Below, one piece after another: positions 43,179-52,682 of a stretch of DNA of 64,000 bases. Within the stretch, counting starts at the first letter, position 1, and each line of letters opens with the position of its first letter. A program made the translations under genes and the position numbers. Origin of the DNA: CALGDE01 sp964655355 (lineage in GTDB: Bacteria > Cyanobacteriota > Cyanobacteriia > CACIAM-69d). The stretch is from NCBI GenBank assembly GCA_964655355.1, contig CAZZMD010000007.1, forward strand, positions 1-64,000, in the 5' to 3' direction. The notes under the pieces are model-generated. The model ran no database searches, was not told the origin of the DNA, and saw nothing but the letters and a program-made list of their open reading frames with translations.

Positions 43179-44288
43179 ATGAAGACTAAGGATCTGATTT
43201 TCCTGATTTTGCTGGTTTTTATTCCCATTTCCGTGGCTGCGGAAACGCTGCATTGGGATTCGCTGGTGGTATTTCTGACGGCGGCGGCGGCGATCGTCCC
43301 TTTGGCGGCATGGATGGGCACGGCAACAGAGGAGATTGCGGCGAAGGTGGGACCGTCCCTGGGGGGCTTGTTAAATGCGACGTTTGGTAATGCGACGGAA
43401 TTAATTGTGGCTCTGATTGCCCTCAAGGAAGGTCTGTTGGGGGTGGTTAAGTCCAGTTTGGCGGGATCGATTATTGGCAATCTGTTGCTGGTGATGGGAT
43501 TGTCGATGTTTCTGGGGGGATTACGCTACAAGTCCCAGAAGTTTCAGCCCGTTGTCGCGCGGGTGAATGCGTCGTCGATGAATTTGGCGGTGATTGCTTT
43601 GCTGTTGCCGACGGCAATGAATTTTACGTCGACGGGGATTGGGGTTGAGCTGTCCCGCGAGTTGTCGACGGCGGTGGCGATCGTGCTGATTGGGGTCTAT
43701 GCCATGACGCTGCTGTTTTCCATGAAGACCCATACTTATCTATTTGATGCGGCGACGGCGAACAAGGAGGGGGAACTGTCTGAAGGGGGCGCGATCGCCC
43801 CAGAAGCCCACGAGGAAGAAGAACATGGCGGTAGTATTTGGCTTTGGGTGGGTGTCCTGTTGGCCGCCACGATCGCCGTTGCATTCGAGTCAGAGTTTTT
43901 GGTGACCTCTCTGGAAACAGCGACCGAGCAATTGGGCTTCAGCGAATTGTTCACGGGGGTGATTTTATTGCCGGTGATTGGTAATGCTGCGGAGCATGCC
44001 ACCGCCGTGACCGTCGCCATGAAAAACAAGATGGATTTATCTGTGTCTGTGGCGGTGGGCTCCAGTTTGCAGATTGCGCTGTTTGTGGCACCGGTATTGG
44101 TTCTGGCCGGCTGGGCGTTTGGACAGCCGATGGATTTGAATTTCCAGCCCTTTGAATTGGTGGCGATCGCCGTCTCCGTCCTCATTGCCAACTCCATCAG
44201 CTCCGATGGTGAATCCAACTGGCTAGAGGGACTGTTGCTCTTGGCCGCCTATGCCGTCCTCGCCCTCTCCTTCTTTTTCCATCCCTAG
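43179..44288 (+). CDS. Calcium/proton antiporter (CAX family)
   Basis: 369 residues from ATG 43179 (MKTKDLIFLILLVF); a longer frame begins at 43134. Eleven or so TM helices in two halves, each with the alpha-repeat: GGLLNATFGNATELIVALIAL and PVIGNAAEHATAVTVAMKNK. An acidic/His-rich loop (EEEEHGG) lies between the halves. It exports Ca2+ in exchange for H+; the Synechocystis homologue supports salt and alkaline tolerance. Divergent from the fucosyltransferase-like gene. Confidence 0.92.
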   Translation: MKTKDLIFLILLVFIPISVAAETLHWDSLVVFLTAAAAIVPLAAWMGTATEEIAAKVGPSLGGLLNATFGNATELIVALIALKEGLLGVVKSSLAGSIIGNLLLVMGLSMFLGGLRYKSQKFQPVVARVNASSMNLAVIALLLPTAMNFTSTGIGVELSRELSTAVAIVLIGVYAMTLLFSMKTHTYLFDAATANKEGELSEGGAIAPEAHEEEEHGGSIWLWVGVLLAATIAVAFESEFLVTSLETATEQLGFSELFTGVILLPVIGNAAEHATAVTVAMKNKMDLSVSVAVGSSLQIALFVAPVLVLAGWAFGQPMDLNFQPFELVAIAVSVLIANSISSDGESNWLEGLLLLAAYAVLALSFFFHP

Positions 44289-44402
44289 CCCGTTGCCCTC
44301 AAGCCTTGATATCACAAGGTTTCCCGCTTCACCCTTCGGCGTGTTGCTAGCTCATATCCAATGCCACTAAAAACCGTTCGGTAACCCGTACAGTCGGCAC
44401 AA

Positions 44403-44432
44403 TTGTCACTGTTCTTTCAAGTCCAGTACATT
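44403..44432 (+). promoter_or_regulatory. Candidate sigma-70-type promoter of groESL
   Basis: TTGTCA (44403-44408) and TACATT (44427-44432) are spaced by 18 bases. The -10 abuts the CIRCE operator, a usual arrangement for HrcA control. Confidence 0.55.
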
Positions 44433-44457
44433 AGCACTCGGATATTGAGAGTGCTAA
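44431..44457. promoter_or_regulatory. CIRCE element (HrcA operator)
   Basis: TTAGCACTC-N9-GAGTGCTAA is a perfect CIRCE inverted repeat 122 bases before groES. HrcA represses groESL from this site and releases on heat shock. Confidence 0.97.
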
Positions 44458-44578
44458 ACCCATGGGTTGGCATCCTCTCAATGGGTCCAAAAACTACGGA
44501 TCTCGATGGGGCGGCCTACAATGAACCGCCGACATCAGCCGTTAATCGCAGTTTTTGTAGTCTGGAGAAGGTTCATCA

Positions 44579-44890
44579 ATGGCAGCCGTATCTTTAAGCG
44601 TTTCTACCGTAAAGCCCTTGGGCGATCGCGTTTTCGTGAAAGTGAGCGCTTCTGAAGAAAAGACCGCTGGCGGCATTTTGTTGCCCGACACCGCTAAGGA
44701 AAAGCCCCAGGTTGGCGAAGTGTCCGCAGTGGGCCCCGGTAAGCGTGGCGAAGGCGACAGTTATCAAGGGTTGGAAGTGAAGGTGGGTGACCAGGTTCTG
44801 TACTCCAAGTACGCTGGCACCGATATCAAGCTGGGCAACGAGGATTATGTCCTGTTGTCTGAAAAGGACATTCTGGCGATCGTCGGCTAA
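44579..44890 (+). CDS. groES: Co-chaperonin GroES
   Basis: 103 residues, normal length. VKPLGDRVFVKVSASEEKTAGGI includes the start of the GroEL-binding mobile loop, with GGILLPDTAKEKPQ as its core. YSKYAGTDIKLGNEDYVLLSEKDILA is the C-terminal signature. GGAGAAGG precedes the ATG. It caps the GroEL ring in the cytosol. First gene of a CIRCE-controlled unit with groEL 153 bases downstream. Confidence 0.97.
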   Translation: MAAVSLSVSTVKPLGDRVFVKVSASEEKTAGGILLPDTAKEKPQVGEVSAVGPGKRGEGDSYQGLEVKVGDQVLYSKYAGTDIKLGNEDYVLLSEKDILAIVG

Positions 44891-45043
44891 GGCTGAAAGC
44901 TCTCCAGTCGTTATCCCTGAGTCTTAGCTCCTGCGGGTTCGATACATTACCCGCATTTTTGGCGACATACATTACCTCGCGCCAGTCATTGAGCGCATTC
45001 CTTCGGGAACTGAACACAATCCTCGCAAATTCATCGATTAACC

Positions 45044-46681
45044 ATGGCAAAGAAGATTATCTATAACGAAAATGCCCGCCGCGCCCTTGAGAACGGCATG
45101 GACATTTTGGCTGAAGCGGTTGCCGTTACCTTGGGTCCCAAGGGTCGCAACGTGGTGCTAGAAAAAAAATTCGGCGCACCCCAAATCGTTAACGACGGTG
45201 TGACCATCGCTAAGGAAATTGAGCTGGAAGACCACGTGGAGAACACGGGTGTTTCCTTGATTCGCCAAGCCGCTTCCAAGACCAACGACGCTGCCGGTGA
45301 TGGCACCACCACCGCAACCGTGTTGGCCCACGCGATCGTCAAGGAAGGCATGCGCAACGTTGCCGCCGGTGCCAACTCCATCGCCCTGAAGCGCGGTATT
45401 GAGAAGGCCACTGCTTACTTGGTGGAGCAAATCAAAGCCAAGTCCGCTGATGTGCCCGAGAACGATTCCAAGGCCATCTCCCAGGTTGCGTCCATCTCCG
45501 CCGGTAACGACAACGAAGTCGGTGAGATGATTGCCAACGCCATGAGCAAGGTGGGCAAAGAGGGCGTTATCTCCCTGGAAGAAGGCAAGTCTATGACCAC
45601 CGAACTGGAAGTCACCGAAGGGATGCGCTTCGACAAGGGTTATATTTCCCCTTATTTCGCCACCGATACCGAGCGTATGGAAGCGGTGTTGGATAGCCCC
45701 TATGTGCTGTTGACCGACAAGAAAATCGGTTTGGTGCAGGACCTGGTTCCCGTGCTAGAGCAGGCGGCCCGCGCCGGTAAGCCCCTCTTGATCATCGCTG
45801 AAGATATTGAGAAGGAAGCGTTGGCGACCTTGGTGGTCAACCGTCTGCGCGGTGTGCTGAATGTGGCTGCCGTTAAGGCTCCCGGCTTTGGCGATCGCCG
45901 TAAAGCCATGCTGGAGGACATCGCTGTCCTGACCGGCGGTCAACTGATTACCGAAGATGCCGGGCTGAAGCTGGACGCTGCCACCCTGGAAATGATGGGT
46001 CAAGCTCGCCGCATCACCATCACCAAGGACAACACCACCATCGTTGCGGACGGTAACGAAGCGGACGTGAAAGCCCGCTGCGAGCAAATCCGTCGCCAGA
46101 TGGACGAAACTGAGTCCTCCTACGACAAAGAAAAACTGCAAGAGCGCTTGGCGAAGCTGGCCGGCGGTGTGGCTGTCATCAAGGTTGGTGCTGCCACCGA
46201 AACCGAGATGAAGGACCGCAAATTGCGTCTGGAAGATGCCATCAACGCCACTAAGGCTGCCGTTGAAGAAGGCATTGTCCCTGGCGGCGGCACCACCCTG
46301 GCGCACCTGTCCCCCGGATTGTCCGAGTGGGCAGACGCTAACCTGGCGGACGAACAGCTAACCGGTGCTCAAATCGTGGCCCGTGCCTTGACTGCTCCCC
46401 TGAAGCGCATCGCTGAGAATGCGGGTCAGAACGGCGCAGTGGTCGCCGAGCACGTGATGGCGAAGGATTTTAACGTGGGCTACAACGCTGCCACCGGCGA
46501 GTACGCTGATATGTTGGCCGCCGGTGTGGTGGATCCCGCGAAGGTGACCCGCTCCGCCCTGCAAAACGCTGCGTCCATTGCTGCGATGGTCTTGACCACC
46601 GAGTGCATCGTGGTTGACAAGCCTGAGCCTAAGGATGCGGGTGCCGCGGCCGGTGGCATGGGTGGTGACTTCGACTACTAA
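45044..46681 (+). CDS. groEL: Chaperonin GroEL
   Basis: 545 residues. ATP site VTLGPKGRNVVLE and GDGTTTATVLA; hinge GIVPGGGTTLAHL. The C-terminus ends GAAAGGMGGDFDY instead of a GGM repeat. Being fused to groES makes it the GroEL1 type of cyanobacteria, which is the main folding chaperonin. No Shine-Dalgarno is obvious. A 13-nt tandem repeat starts at the stop codon and a terminator follows at 46813. Confidence 0.97.
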   Translation: MAKKIIYNENARRALENGMDILAEAVAVTLGPKGRNVVLEKKFGAPQIVNDGVTIAKEIELEDHVENTGVSLIRQAASKTNDAAGDGTTTATVLAHAIVKEGMRNVAAGANSIALKRGIEKATAYLVEQIKAKSADVPENDSKAISQVASISAGNDNEVGEMIANAMSKVGKEGVISLEEGKSMTTELEVTEGMRFDKGYISPYFATDTERMEAVLDSPYVLLTDKKIGLVQDLVPVLEQAARAGKPLLIIAEDIEKEALATLVVNRLRGVLNVAAVKAPGFGDRRKAMLEDIAVLTGGQLITEDAGLKLDAATLEMMGQARRITITKDNTTIVADGNEADVKARCEQIRRQMDETESSYDKEKLQERLAKLAGGVAVIKVGAATETEMKDRKLRLEDAINATKAAVEEGIVPGGGTTLAHLSPGLSEWADANLADEQLTGAQIVARALTAPLKRIAENAGQNGAVVAEHVMAKDFNVGYNAATGEYADMLAAGVVDPAKVTRSALQNAASIAAMVLTTECIVVDKPEPKDAGAAAGGMGGDFDY

Positions 46682-46732
46682 GCATGACGGCTCAGCATGA
46701 CCGCTGAGTATGACTGCTAGGTATGACCACTG
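46681..46732. repeat. 13-nt tandem repeat after groEL, four copies
   Basis: AGCATGACGGCTC, AGCATGACCGCTG, AGTATGACTGCTA and GGTATGACCACTG run head to tail from the last base of the groEL stop; AGCATCGAG follows as a possible fifth remnant. Confidence 0.85.
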
Positions 46733-46812
46733 AGCATCGAGTCTCTTTCTGAGATTTATGACGGCTTGGGGATGACGTGACGTTAATGCTCTCATCCCCG
46801 TCGCCGAATCTG

Positions 46813-46843
46813 GCCAGCCCTCCTCATTTGGGGGCTGGCTTTT
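46813..46843 (+). terminator. Terminator after groESL
   Basis: GCCAGCCC pairs with GGGCTGGC around an 11-base loop, followed by TTTTG. It lies 131 bases past the groEL stop. Confidence 0.85.
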
Positions 46844-47083
46844 GTTTGTTGGGCACCTTTATGCCCTGGGATAGTCGTTTTGTTGCCCAAGATGCAGATA
46901 GATTTAGAGACAATCGGTACCTTAAATCTAAAGAGATTCAAGAAAATTTCATATTTGTAACGGTGGCAGCTCAGAATCTTTCTAAGTTATCTATCCCAAA
47001 GGACCATTAAAGGTTAAGATAAGTAAACAGATTCTCATAATGCCCAGTTTTATCAGGGGTTGATAAATCGGAGGTACGGCAGC

Positions 47084-48040
47084 ATGAAAACGGATCGAGC
47101 TTCAACAGACCTGGTACGGACTTATCTCAAAGAGATTGGCCGTGTCGATTTGCTGACCCACGAGGAAGAGATTGTTTTAGGTAAGCGAGTTCAGCGGGGG
47201 AATGAACTAAATGCTCTGCGGGACGAATTAGCGGAGGAGTTGGGGGATAAGCCCACTCTTGCGGCCTGGGCTGAAAAGGCAGGCCTCCCTGAGACGAGTC
47301 TTAAGCGGGAGCTGGAGACCGCCCGGAAAGCCAAGCGGCGAATGGTGGAAGCCAATTTGCGGCTGGTGGTTTCGGTGGCGAAGAAGTATATCAAGCGCAA
47401 TGTGGATCTGTTGGATCTCATCCAAGAGGGCACCATTGGTATGCAACGGGGTGTCGAAAAGTTTGATCCCTCTAAGGGGTACCGCTTCTCGACATATGCC
47501 TATTGGTGGATTAGTCAGGCGGTTCCCGGGGCCGTCGCCGAGAAGGGTCGCACCATTCGGTTACCGATTCACATCACCGAAAAACTGAACAAGATCAAGA
47601 AGGCCCAGCGCACCCTGTCTCAGAAATTGGGGCGGGCACCCAAGATTGAGGAAATCAGCGAAGAGTTGGGGTTGACCACCAAGCAAATTCGGGAATATCT
47701 GGAGCGATCGCGCCAGCCGTTGTCCTTGGATTTGCGCATTGGGGACAATCAGGACACGGAGCTGAGCGAGTTGTTGGAAGATGACGGGATTACCCCGGAG
47801 GATTTTGCAACTCAGTCCTCTCTCAAGAGTGATCTTTATGGGATGATTGCCGACCTGACGCCGCAGCAACAGGAAGTGTTGGCGTTGCGGTTTGGGTTGG
47901 AAAGCGGTCAGACCATGACCCTCGCAAAAATTGGCGATCGCCTGAGTATCAGCCGAGAGCGGGTGCGTCAGATTGAGCGGGAAGCGTTGACGAAGCTGCG
48001 GAAACGCAAAGCGTCAATTCAGGAATACCTCGCCAGTTAA
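47084..48040 (+). CDS. Group-2 RNA polymerase sigma-70 factor with divergent region 2.4
   Basis: 318 residues from ATG 47084, with GGAGG upstream at 47070. Regions 1.2 to 4.2 are intact: DLVRTYLKEIGRVDLLTHEEE, region 2 (LRLVVSVAKKY, DLIQEGTIGMQRGVEKFDPSKG), region 3 (IRLPIHITEKLNKIKKAQR), region 4 (LTPQQQEVLALRFGL and ISRERVRQIEREALTKLRK). Region 2.4 reads YWWISQAVPGAVAEKGRTIRLP where homologues read YWWIRQAITRAIAEKSRTIRLP, so the positions matching E. coli R436, T440 and R441 are changed. Likely SigB/SigD-like group; exact class not assigned. Confidence 0.9.
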   Translation: MKTDRASTDLVRTYLKEIGRVDLLTHEEEIVLGKRVQRGNELNALRDELAEELGDKPTLAAWAEKAGLPETSLKRELETARKAKRRMVEANLRLVVSVAKKYIKRNVDLLDLIQEGTIGMQRGVEKFDPSKGYRFSTYAYWWISQAVPGAVAEKGRTIRLPIHITEKLNKIKKAQRTLSQKLGRAPKIEEISEELGLTTKQIREYLERSRQPLSLDLRIGDNQDTELSELLEDDGITPEDFATQSSLKSDLYGMIADLTPQQQEVLALRFGLESGQTMTLAKIGDRLSISRERVRQIEREALTKLRKRKASIQEYLAS

Positions 48041-48149
48041 GGGCGGTTTTCCTCAATTCCCGGTTGGTTTTGGGGCAGGGTTGATTTGTTATACCTGGAG
48101 CTGGGGTGGTGGAGACGGTCCGCCACCCCGACTTATTTGAAAGGTGAGC

Positions 48150-48947
48150 ATGTCGATGAATAAGCGTGGTTTATCCCGGACGGGGGAGCTGCCTCCGGGT
48201 GCCGGCGGGATTTTGCGATGGGTTGGCTGGGCGATCGCGGGATTGAGTCTGGCGTTTTTGTGGCCCGATAGTGTGGCCTGGGCTCAGGAAGCGGCCGCGG
48301 AGTCGGGGGGTATTGCGGGCGGTTTGGAAAGCGCGTTGATGTGGGTCGAAGGCTTGGGCCCCGTTGCGCCGATCGCCTTTATGTTGGTGTATGTCGTTGC
48401 GACCGTTGCGTTTATTCCGGGGTCGGCGTTGACCCTGGGGGCAGGCTTTTTATTTGGTCCGATTTTGGGATCCGTTGTCGTTTTTATTGGGGCGACGGTG
48501 GGGGCAACGGCGGCCTTTTTGGTGGGGCGCTATGTGGCTCGGGATTGGGTCAAGGGTAAGTTTATTGAAGGCAATGATAATTTCGCGGCGATCGATAAGG
48601 CGGTGGGCAAAGAAGGTTTCAAAATTGTCCTGCTTACCCGTCTCTCGCCCGTGTTTCCCTTCAATGTCCTGAATTATTTGTATGGTTTGACGGACGTTTC
48701 CCTTAAGGACTACGTCTTGGCATCCATCGGTATGTTGCCCGGGACTGTCATGTATGTGTACATCGGGTCTACCTTTGGGGAATTGGCCGCGGTTTTTGCG
48801 GGACGGGAAAAATCTCCGGCGGAGTGGGCCCTGTATGGGGTGGGCTTGGTGGCGACCGTGATTGTCACCGTCTATATCACCAAGATTGCTAAGAAGGCTT
48901 TGAATGATGCGGTGGGGGAACCTGCTGCTGAGGGCGCGGCGGAGTAA
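48150..48947 (+). CDS. TVP38/TMEM64 (VTT/SNARE-associated, DedA-related) membrane protein
   Basis: 265 residues from ATG 48150; GTG 48144 and ATG 48156 are alternatives. A hydrophobic N-terminus ending SVAWAQE may be a signal peptide or first helix. The VTT core is VAFIPGSALTLGAGFLFGPILGS, GATAAFLVGRYVAR, and LTRLSPVFPFNVLNYLYGLTDVSLKDYVLASIGMLPGT (split by the re-entrant loop Arg). Members are thought to move lipids across membranes. Isolated gene, 100 bases after the sigma factor on the same strand. Confidence 0.88.
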   Translation: MSMNKRGLSRTGELPPGAGGILRWVGWAIAGLSLAFLWPDSVAWAQEAAAESGGIAGGLESALMWVEGLGPVAPIAFMLVYVVATVAFIPGSALTLGAGFLFGPILGSVVVFIGATVGATAAFLVGRYVARDWVKGKFIEGNDNFAAIDKAVGKEGFKIVLLTRLSPVFPFNVLNYLYGLTDVSLKDYVLASIGMLPGTVMYVYIGSTFGELAAVFAGREKSPAEWALYGVGLVATVIVTVYITKIAKKALNDAVGEPAAEGAAE

Positions 48948-49027
48948 CAGCCAGAGGCTGTGCAATCAGGCTTGATCCGGCGGTGGGACTAGTATCCTAA
49001 AAGGATATTGTTCCTGCCGCTTTTGCT

Positions 49028-49996
49028 GTGACTGCTCCAACTGCTCCAAAGTCCCCGAAACAGACGGCTCTGTCTAAGGCGCTGTCTAAGGCTTGGTCTG
49101 CGTTGTCCGCGTTTATGCCCCAGTTTTTGACGCGGGCAGCGCCCTATCTTTTTCTTCTACCGGCGCTGTTCGTCCTGGGGGCAACGGTGTTTTATCCGGC
49201 ATTCCAGGCGTTTTATCTGAGTTTTACCCGGTATGAATATGACCTGACGCAACCGCCGGATTGGGTCGGCCCGGCCAACTTTGAAAGGTTGCTGCAGGAT
49301 GCGGTGTTTTGGCAAGTGCTCTGGCAGACGGTTTTATATTTGATTATCGTTGTGCCGATTTTGACCTTTATTCCCTTGGCGATCGCCATTTTGGTGAATC
49401 GCAAGTTGGCGGGGGTGTCCTGGTTCCGGGCGGCGTACTATATGCCGGTGATTGTTTCGATGGTGGTGGCGGGGATCGCCTGGAATTGGGTGTATGCGGA
49501 AGACGGGTTATTGAACCAGTGGATCATTGGGTTAGGGCTCAGGAATGAGGCGATCCCTTGGTTGACCAGTCCCCAATGGGCCCTGTTTAGCGTGATGACC
49601 GTGACCGTTTGGAAGGGCTTGGGATATTACATGGTGGTCTATCTTGCCGGACTCCAGGCCATTCCCAATGACATTTACGAGGCGGCGGCGTTGGATGGCT
49701 CCGATGGTTGGATGCGCCATTGGGATATTACGGTGCCCTTTATGCGCCCCTATTTATTTTTGGTGGCAACGATTTCCGCGATTTCGGCAACGAAAGTCTT
49801 TGAGGAAGTCTATGTGATGACCCAGGGAGGACCCCGCAATAGTTCCAAAACCTTGGTGTATTACCTGTACGACCAGGCGTTTAATGAGTTGGAAATGAGC
49901 TACGCCTGCACCATCGGTTTGACCATGTTCCTAATGGTGTTGATTTTGTCGGCCCTACGGTTGGCGTTCGGCAAGACGGACGATGCGATCGCCTAG
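49028..49996 (+). CDS. Sugar-type ABC transporter permease (MalF/GgtC-like)
   Basis: 322 residues with a GTG start. Six TM helices. The EAA loop that docks the ATPase is YEAAALDGSDGWMRHWDITVPFMRP. VYPMTQGG-like VYVMTQGGPRNSSKTLVYYLYDQAF is typical of sugar-uptake permeases. It would import a sugar or compatible solute (such as glucosylglycerol) but its partner permease, binding protein and ATPase are not next to it, a common arrangement in cyanobacteria. Convergent with the lipid kinase, 23 bases between stops. Confidence 0.88.
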   Translation: MTAPTAPKSPKQTALSKALSKAWSALSAFMPQFLTRAAPYLFLLPALFVLGATVFYPAFQAFYLSFTRYEYDLTQPPDWVGPANFERLLQDAVFWQVLWQTVLYLIIVVPILTFIPLAIAILVNRKLAGVSWFRAAYYMPVIVSMVVAGIAWNWVYAEDGLLNQWIIGLGLRNEAIPWLTSPQWALFSVMTVTVWKGLGYYMVVYLAGLQAIPNDIYEAAALDGSDGWMRHWDITVPFMRPYLFLVATISAISATKVFEEVYVMTQGGPRNSSKTLVYYLYDQAFNELEMSYACTIGLTMFLMVLILSALRLAFGKTDDAIA

Positions 49997-50019
49997 GTTT
50001 GTGCCCCTTTTTGTGCCCC

Positions 50020-51000
50020 TTAGATCGGCGGTGCTTTTGGGGGGGGATAGAGCCCGATCGCCCCTTGAGGGGGCGGGCTAAAGACCGTGATCGCCTGGCG
50101 TTGAATCTCAAAGAGCACCGGGGTTTGGGTACTAATTTCCCCGTCCGTGTTGATGGGTTGGGGACGGGCCGTTTTGATATGGAATCGCTGGGCTTCCAGC
50201 GTGCGGGCGGGGGCCACCTGGGCTAAATGTCCCCGATAGAGCGCCGGCAGAATATTGAGCATGTCCCACCAATGGCGGGTTTCCAGACTATATAGATCCA
50301 GCCGCCCATCATCAATGGTGGCGTCCCAGGCGATCGCCATTCCGCCCCCATAAAACCGGCCATTGCCCACTGCAATCTGGACCGTATGAACCCGAAACCG
50401 TTCGTCCTCCGTTTCAATGGTGGCCCGGAAGGGGCGGGAGTGGAGCATGGTTTGGGCTGCGGCCACCAGATAGGCAAAGACGCCCCATTGCTTCTTCGCC
50501 TCCCGGGTGAGCCGTTCGGTAATATCCACACTCAGCCCCAAACTGGCCACATTAAAAAAAGGATGTTTATTGGCCAATCCCACATCAATCCGATGCTGAT
50601 ACCCCTGGGCAATCACATCACAGGCCCCCTTCAACTCTGGCGGAATACCCAAGGTGCGCGCCAAATCATTAGCAGTTCCCAACGGCAAGATTCCCAAGGG
50701 AAGCTGAGTTTTCATCAGCCCGGGCAGGGATGCATTCAAGGTGCCATCGCCCCCGCCAATAATCACACAGTCCACCTTGTCCTGATGGCGTTCAATAATC
50801 TTCGGCAAATCTTCGGGATGTTGGGTCGAGCGGAAGGTGAGTTCTAATCCCTGCTCTTCCAACTGGGCGATCGCCGGTCCCAAGGCCGCTGCCCCCCGGC
50901 GAGATTTGGCATTGACCAATAACAATCCATGACGGGGCGATCGCCTATTCCCCCCCGGCGGACTCCCCCCCGATAAATCCCTGCGCGTTGAATTGGTCAT
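50020..51000 (-). CDS. Diacylglycerol/lipid kinase (YegS/DgkB family)
   Basis: 326 residues. GLLLVNAKSRRG is the first phosphate-loop strand and CVIIGGGDGTLNASLPGL the GGDGT nucleotide motif. LGILPLGTANDLARTLGIP is the third hallmark. The C-terminal beta-sandwich has GRFYGGGMAIAWDATIDDGRLDLY. It phosphorylates diacylglycerol or a related lipid on the cytosolic membrane face. The last 15 residues are Pro-rich. Confidence 0.9.
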   Translation of the reverse strand: MTNSTRRDLSGGSPPGGNRRSPRHGLLLVNAKSRRGAAALGPAIAQLEEQGLELTFRSTQHPEDLPKIIERHQDKVDCVIIGGGDGTLNASLPGLMKTQLPLGILPLGTANDLARTLGIPPELKGACDVIAQGYQHRIDVGLANKHPFFNVASLGLSVDITERLTREAKKQWGVFAYLVAAAQTMLHSRPFRATIETEDERFRVHTVQIAVGNGRFYGGGMAIAWDATIDDGRLDLYSLETRHWWDMLNILPALYRGHLAQVAPARTLEAQRFHIKTARPQPINTDGEISTQTPVLFEIQRQAITVFSPPPQGAIGLYPPPKAPPI

Positions 51001-51116
51001 AGCCCGACTCTTCCCACCCTAGCGTCACCGGTTCAACGTCTCTAGCGTCTCTGTCGATATTAGTCGATACTGCCAGCAGAAATCAGGGGAACGTGGCGAA
51101 AATAAAAGCACAAACT

Positions 51117-51151
51117 AAAAAAGGAATTGGTCATTCATCGACCAACTCCTT
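51117..51151 (-). terminator. Terminator after initiator tRNA
   Basis: On the minus strand AAGGAGTTGGTC pairs with GACCAATTCCTT around a 7-base loop (one mismatch) and TTTTTTAG follows. It begins 17 bases past the tRNA 3' end. Confidence 0.88.
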
Positions 51152-51167
51152 CTCTAACTAATTCACT

Positions 51168-51244
<77 letters not shown>

Positions 51245-51368
51245 TTGCGCTTTACAAGTATAGACACAGCATCTTGAAAGCGCAACCCTAATCATGAACT
51301 TTTTTGGGGGCAGCCCTTGAGGTCTTCTGGGACGCCGAAAATCCAGGACTCAAGGGCTTTTCAGGGAT

Positions 51369-52682
51369 TTACTCCCCGCCTAACTCCACCTTGTCGGTGA
51401 CATCAATCTTGCCGGAGTCCTGAACGGTCCACACGTCATAATTGCCGATCACGTCGCCGTTCTCATCAATATCGACGTTGCCGCTCGCCCCCTGGAAGTT
51501 GATTTCCTCTCCCTCCTGCAGAAGCTTCAAACCCTCACAGATATCGTTGACTTCCTGCCCCGGCGCGTTGGCCACATCCCGCAGCTTGGATTGAATCCCC
51601 GTGCCGGTATTCTCTCCCGCTGCCTGGGCCGCCAACATCAAGAGCGAGGTGGCATCCCATGTCTGGGGGACAAAAGCACCGGGAGCCTTACCCAGTTTTT
51701 CTTGGATGAGCGCTTCCAAGGCTGCCAAACCCACCCCATCGGCACCGGGCACCGTTCCGATCGCCCCGGCAATAATGGGCTTACCGTCGACATCCTGGCC
51801 CACCTGGGCGGGGAAATCTTCCGTTTTGACCCCATCCGTCAGCATAATTTGGACCCCTTCCGACAGCCCCTGCTCATAGGCCGCCTTCAGCAGCAATGCC
51901 CCGGTTTCCACATAGAGGATGGCGGCAACGGCGTCGGGCTTTTCGCCGAATGCGGCACTGGCTTCCGTGGTGAACGTGGCCGCTTGGGGGTCGTAGCGGG
52001 TGGGATTATCGGCATTGACGACGGTGCCCCCCAAGGCTTCAAAGGCTTCGATAAACCGCTGTTCAAATTCGATGCCGTAGTCATTATTAATGGCCACCGT
52101 CGCAACGGTCTTATAGCCGCGATCGCTCGCTAGTTGGGCCAATGCCTCGGCCTGGTAGGTATCTGGCGGAGCCGTGCGCGCCCAAAACCCTTTAAAGTCG
52201 CCGTTAGCAGCCCGTTCCGTAAATAGGGGGCTGGTGCTGCCGGGGGAAATCATCATCACCTTATTGCGCACGGCCACATCCACGCCCGCCATGGAGACAC
52301 TGCTGGCGAAGGAACCGACCACGCCGGCCACCTGATCCACTTCCGCCAACTTCGTCATCCCCTCTGCACCGGTGGTGGGGGTGGTCTGGTCATCGGCGGT
52401 AATCAGCTCGACGGGGGCACCATTGACGCCACCGCAGGCATTCACCTGGTCCACCAATAGGGGCAGCACCTCCAGCATCGGTTGACCGATGGAGGACAGA
52501 TCACCGGTCGCCGGCAATAGTGCCCCCAATTTCAATCCGCCCTCGGTGCCACCGCCGTCCCCTGCCGGGGCTTCACAGCCGGCGATCGCGCCCGCCGCCA
52601 GGGCGATCGCCGCCGTCATCCGGGCCATGGATCGCCAACTACGTTTTGCGGATCCCCAACGGGTCATACAAAAATTTTTCAT
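51369..52682 (-). CDS. ABC transporter substrate-binding lipoprotein (branched-chain amino acid type)
   Basis: 437 residues from ATG 52682, which has AAGGAG upstream; the frame is open further to 52739. Lipobox LAAGAIAGC with Cys36. The mature part is a type-I periplasmic binding protein (Peripl_BP_6/LivJ): LKLGALLPATGDLSSIGQPML, VMMISPGSTSPLFT, FWARTAPPDTYQAEALAQLA, TVATVAINNDYGIEF. It delivers amino acids or similar solutes to a membrane ABC permease, which is not nearby. Anchored to the cytoplasmic membrane. Confidence 0.9.
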   Translation of the reverse strand: MKNFCMTRWGSAKRSWRSMARMTAAIALAAGAIAGCEAPAGDGGGTEGGLKLGALLPATGDLSSIGQPMLEVLPLLVDQVNACGGVNGAPVELITADDQTTPTTGAEGMTKLAEVDQVAGVVGSFASSVSMAGVDVAVRNKVMMISPGSTSPLFTERAANGDFKGFWARTAPPDTYQAEALAQLASDRGYKTVATVAINNDYGIEFEQRFIEAFEALGGTVVNADNPTRYDPQAATFTTEASAAFGEKPDAVAAILYVETGALLLKAAYEQGLSEGVQIMLTDGVKTEDFPAQVGQDVDGKPIIAGAIGTVPGADGVGLAALEALIQEKLGKAPGAFVPQTWDATSLLMLAAQAAGENTGTGIQSKLRDVANAPGQEVNDICEGLKLLQEGEEINFQGASGNVDIDENGDVIGNYDVWTVQDSGKIDVTDKVELGGE

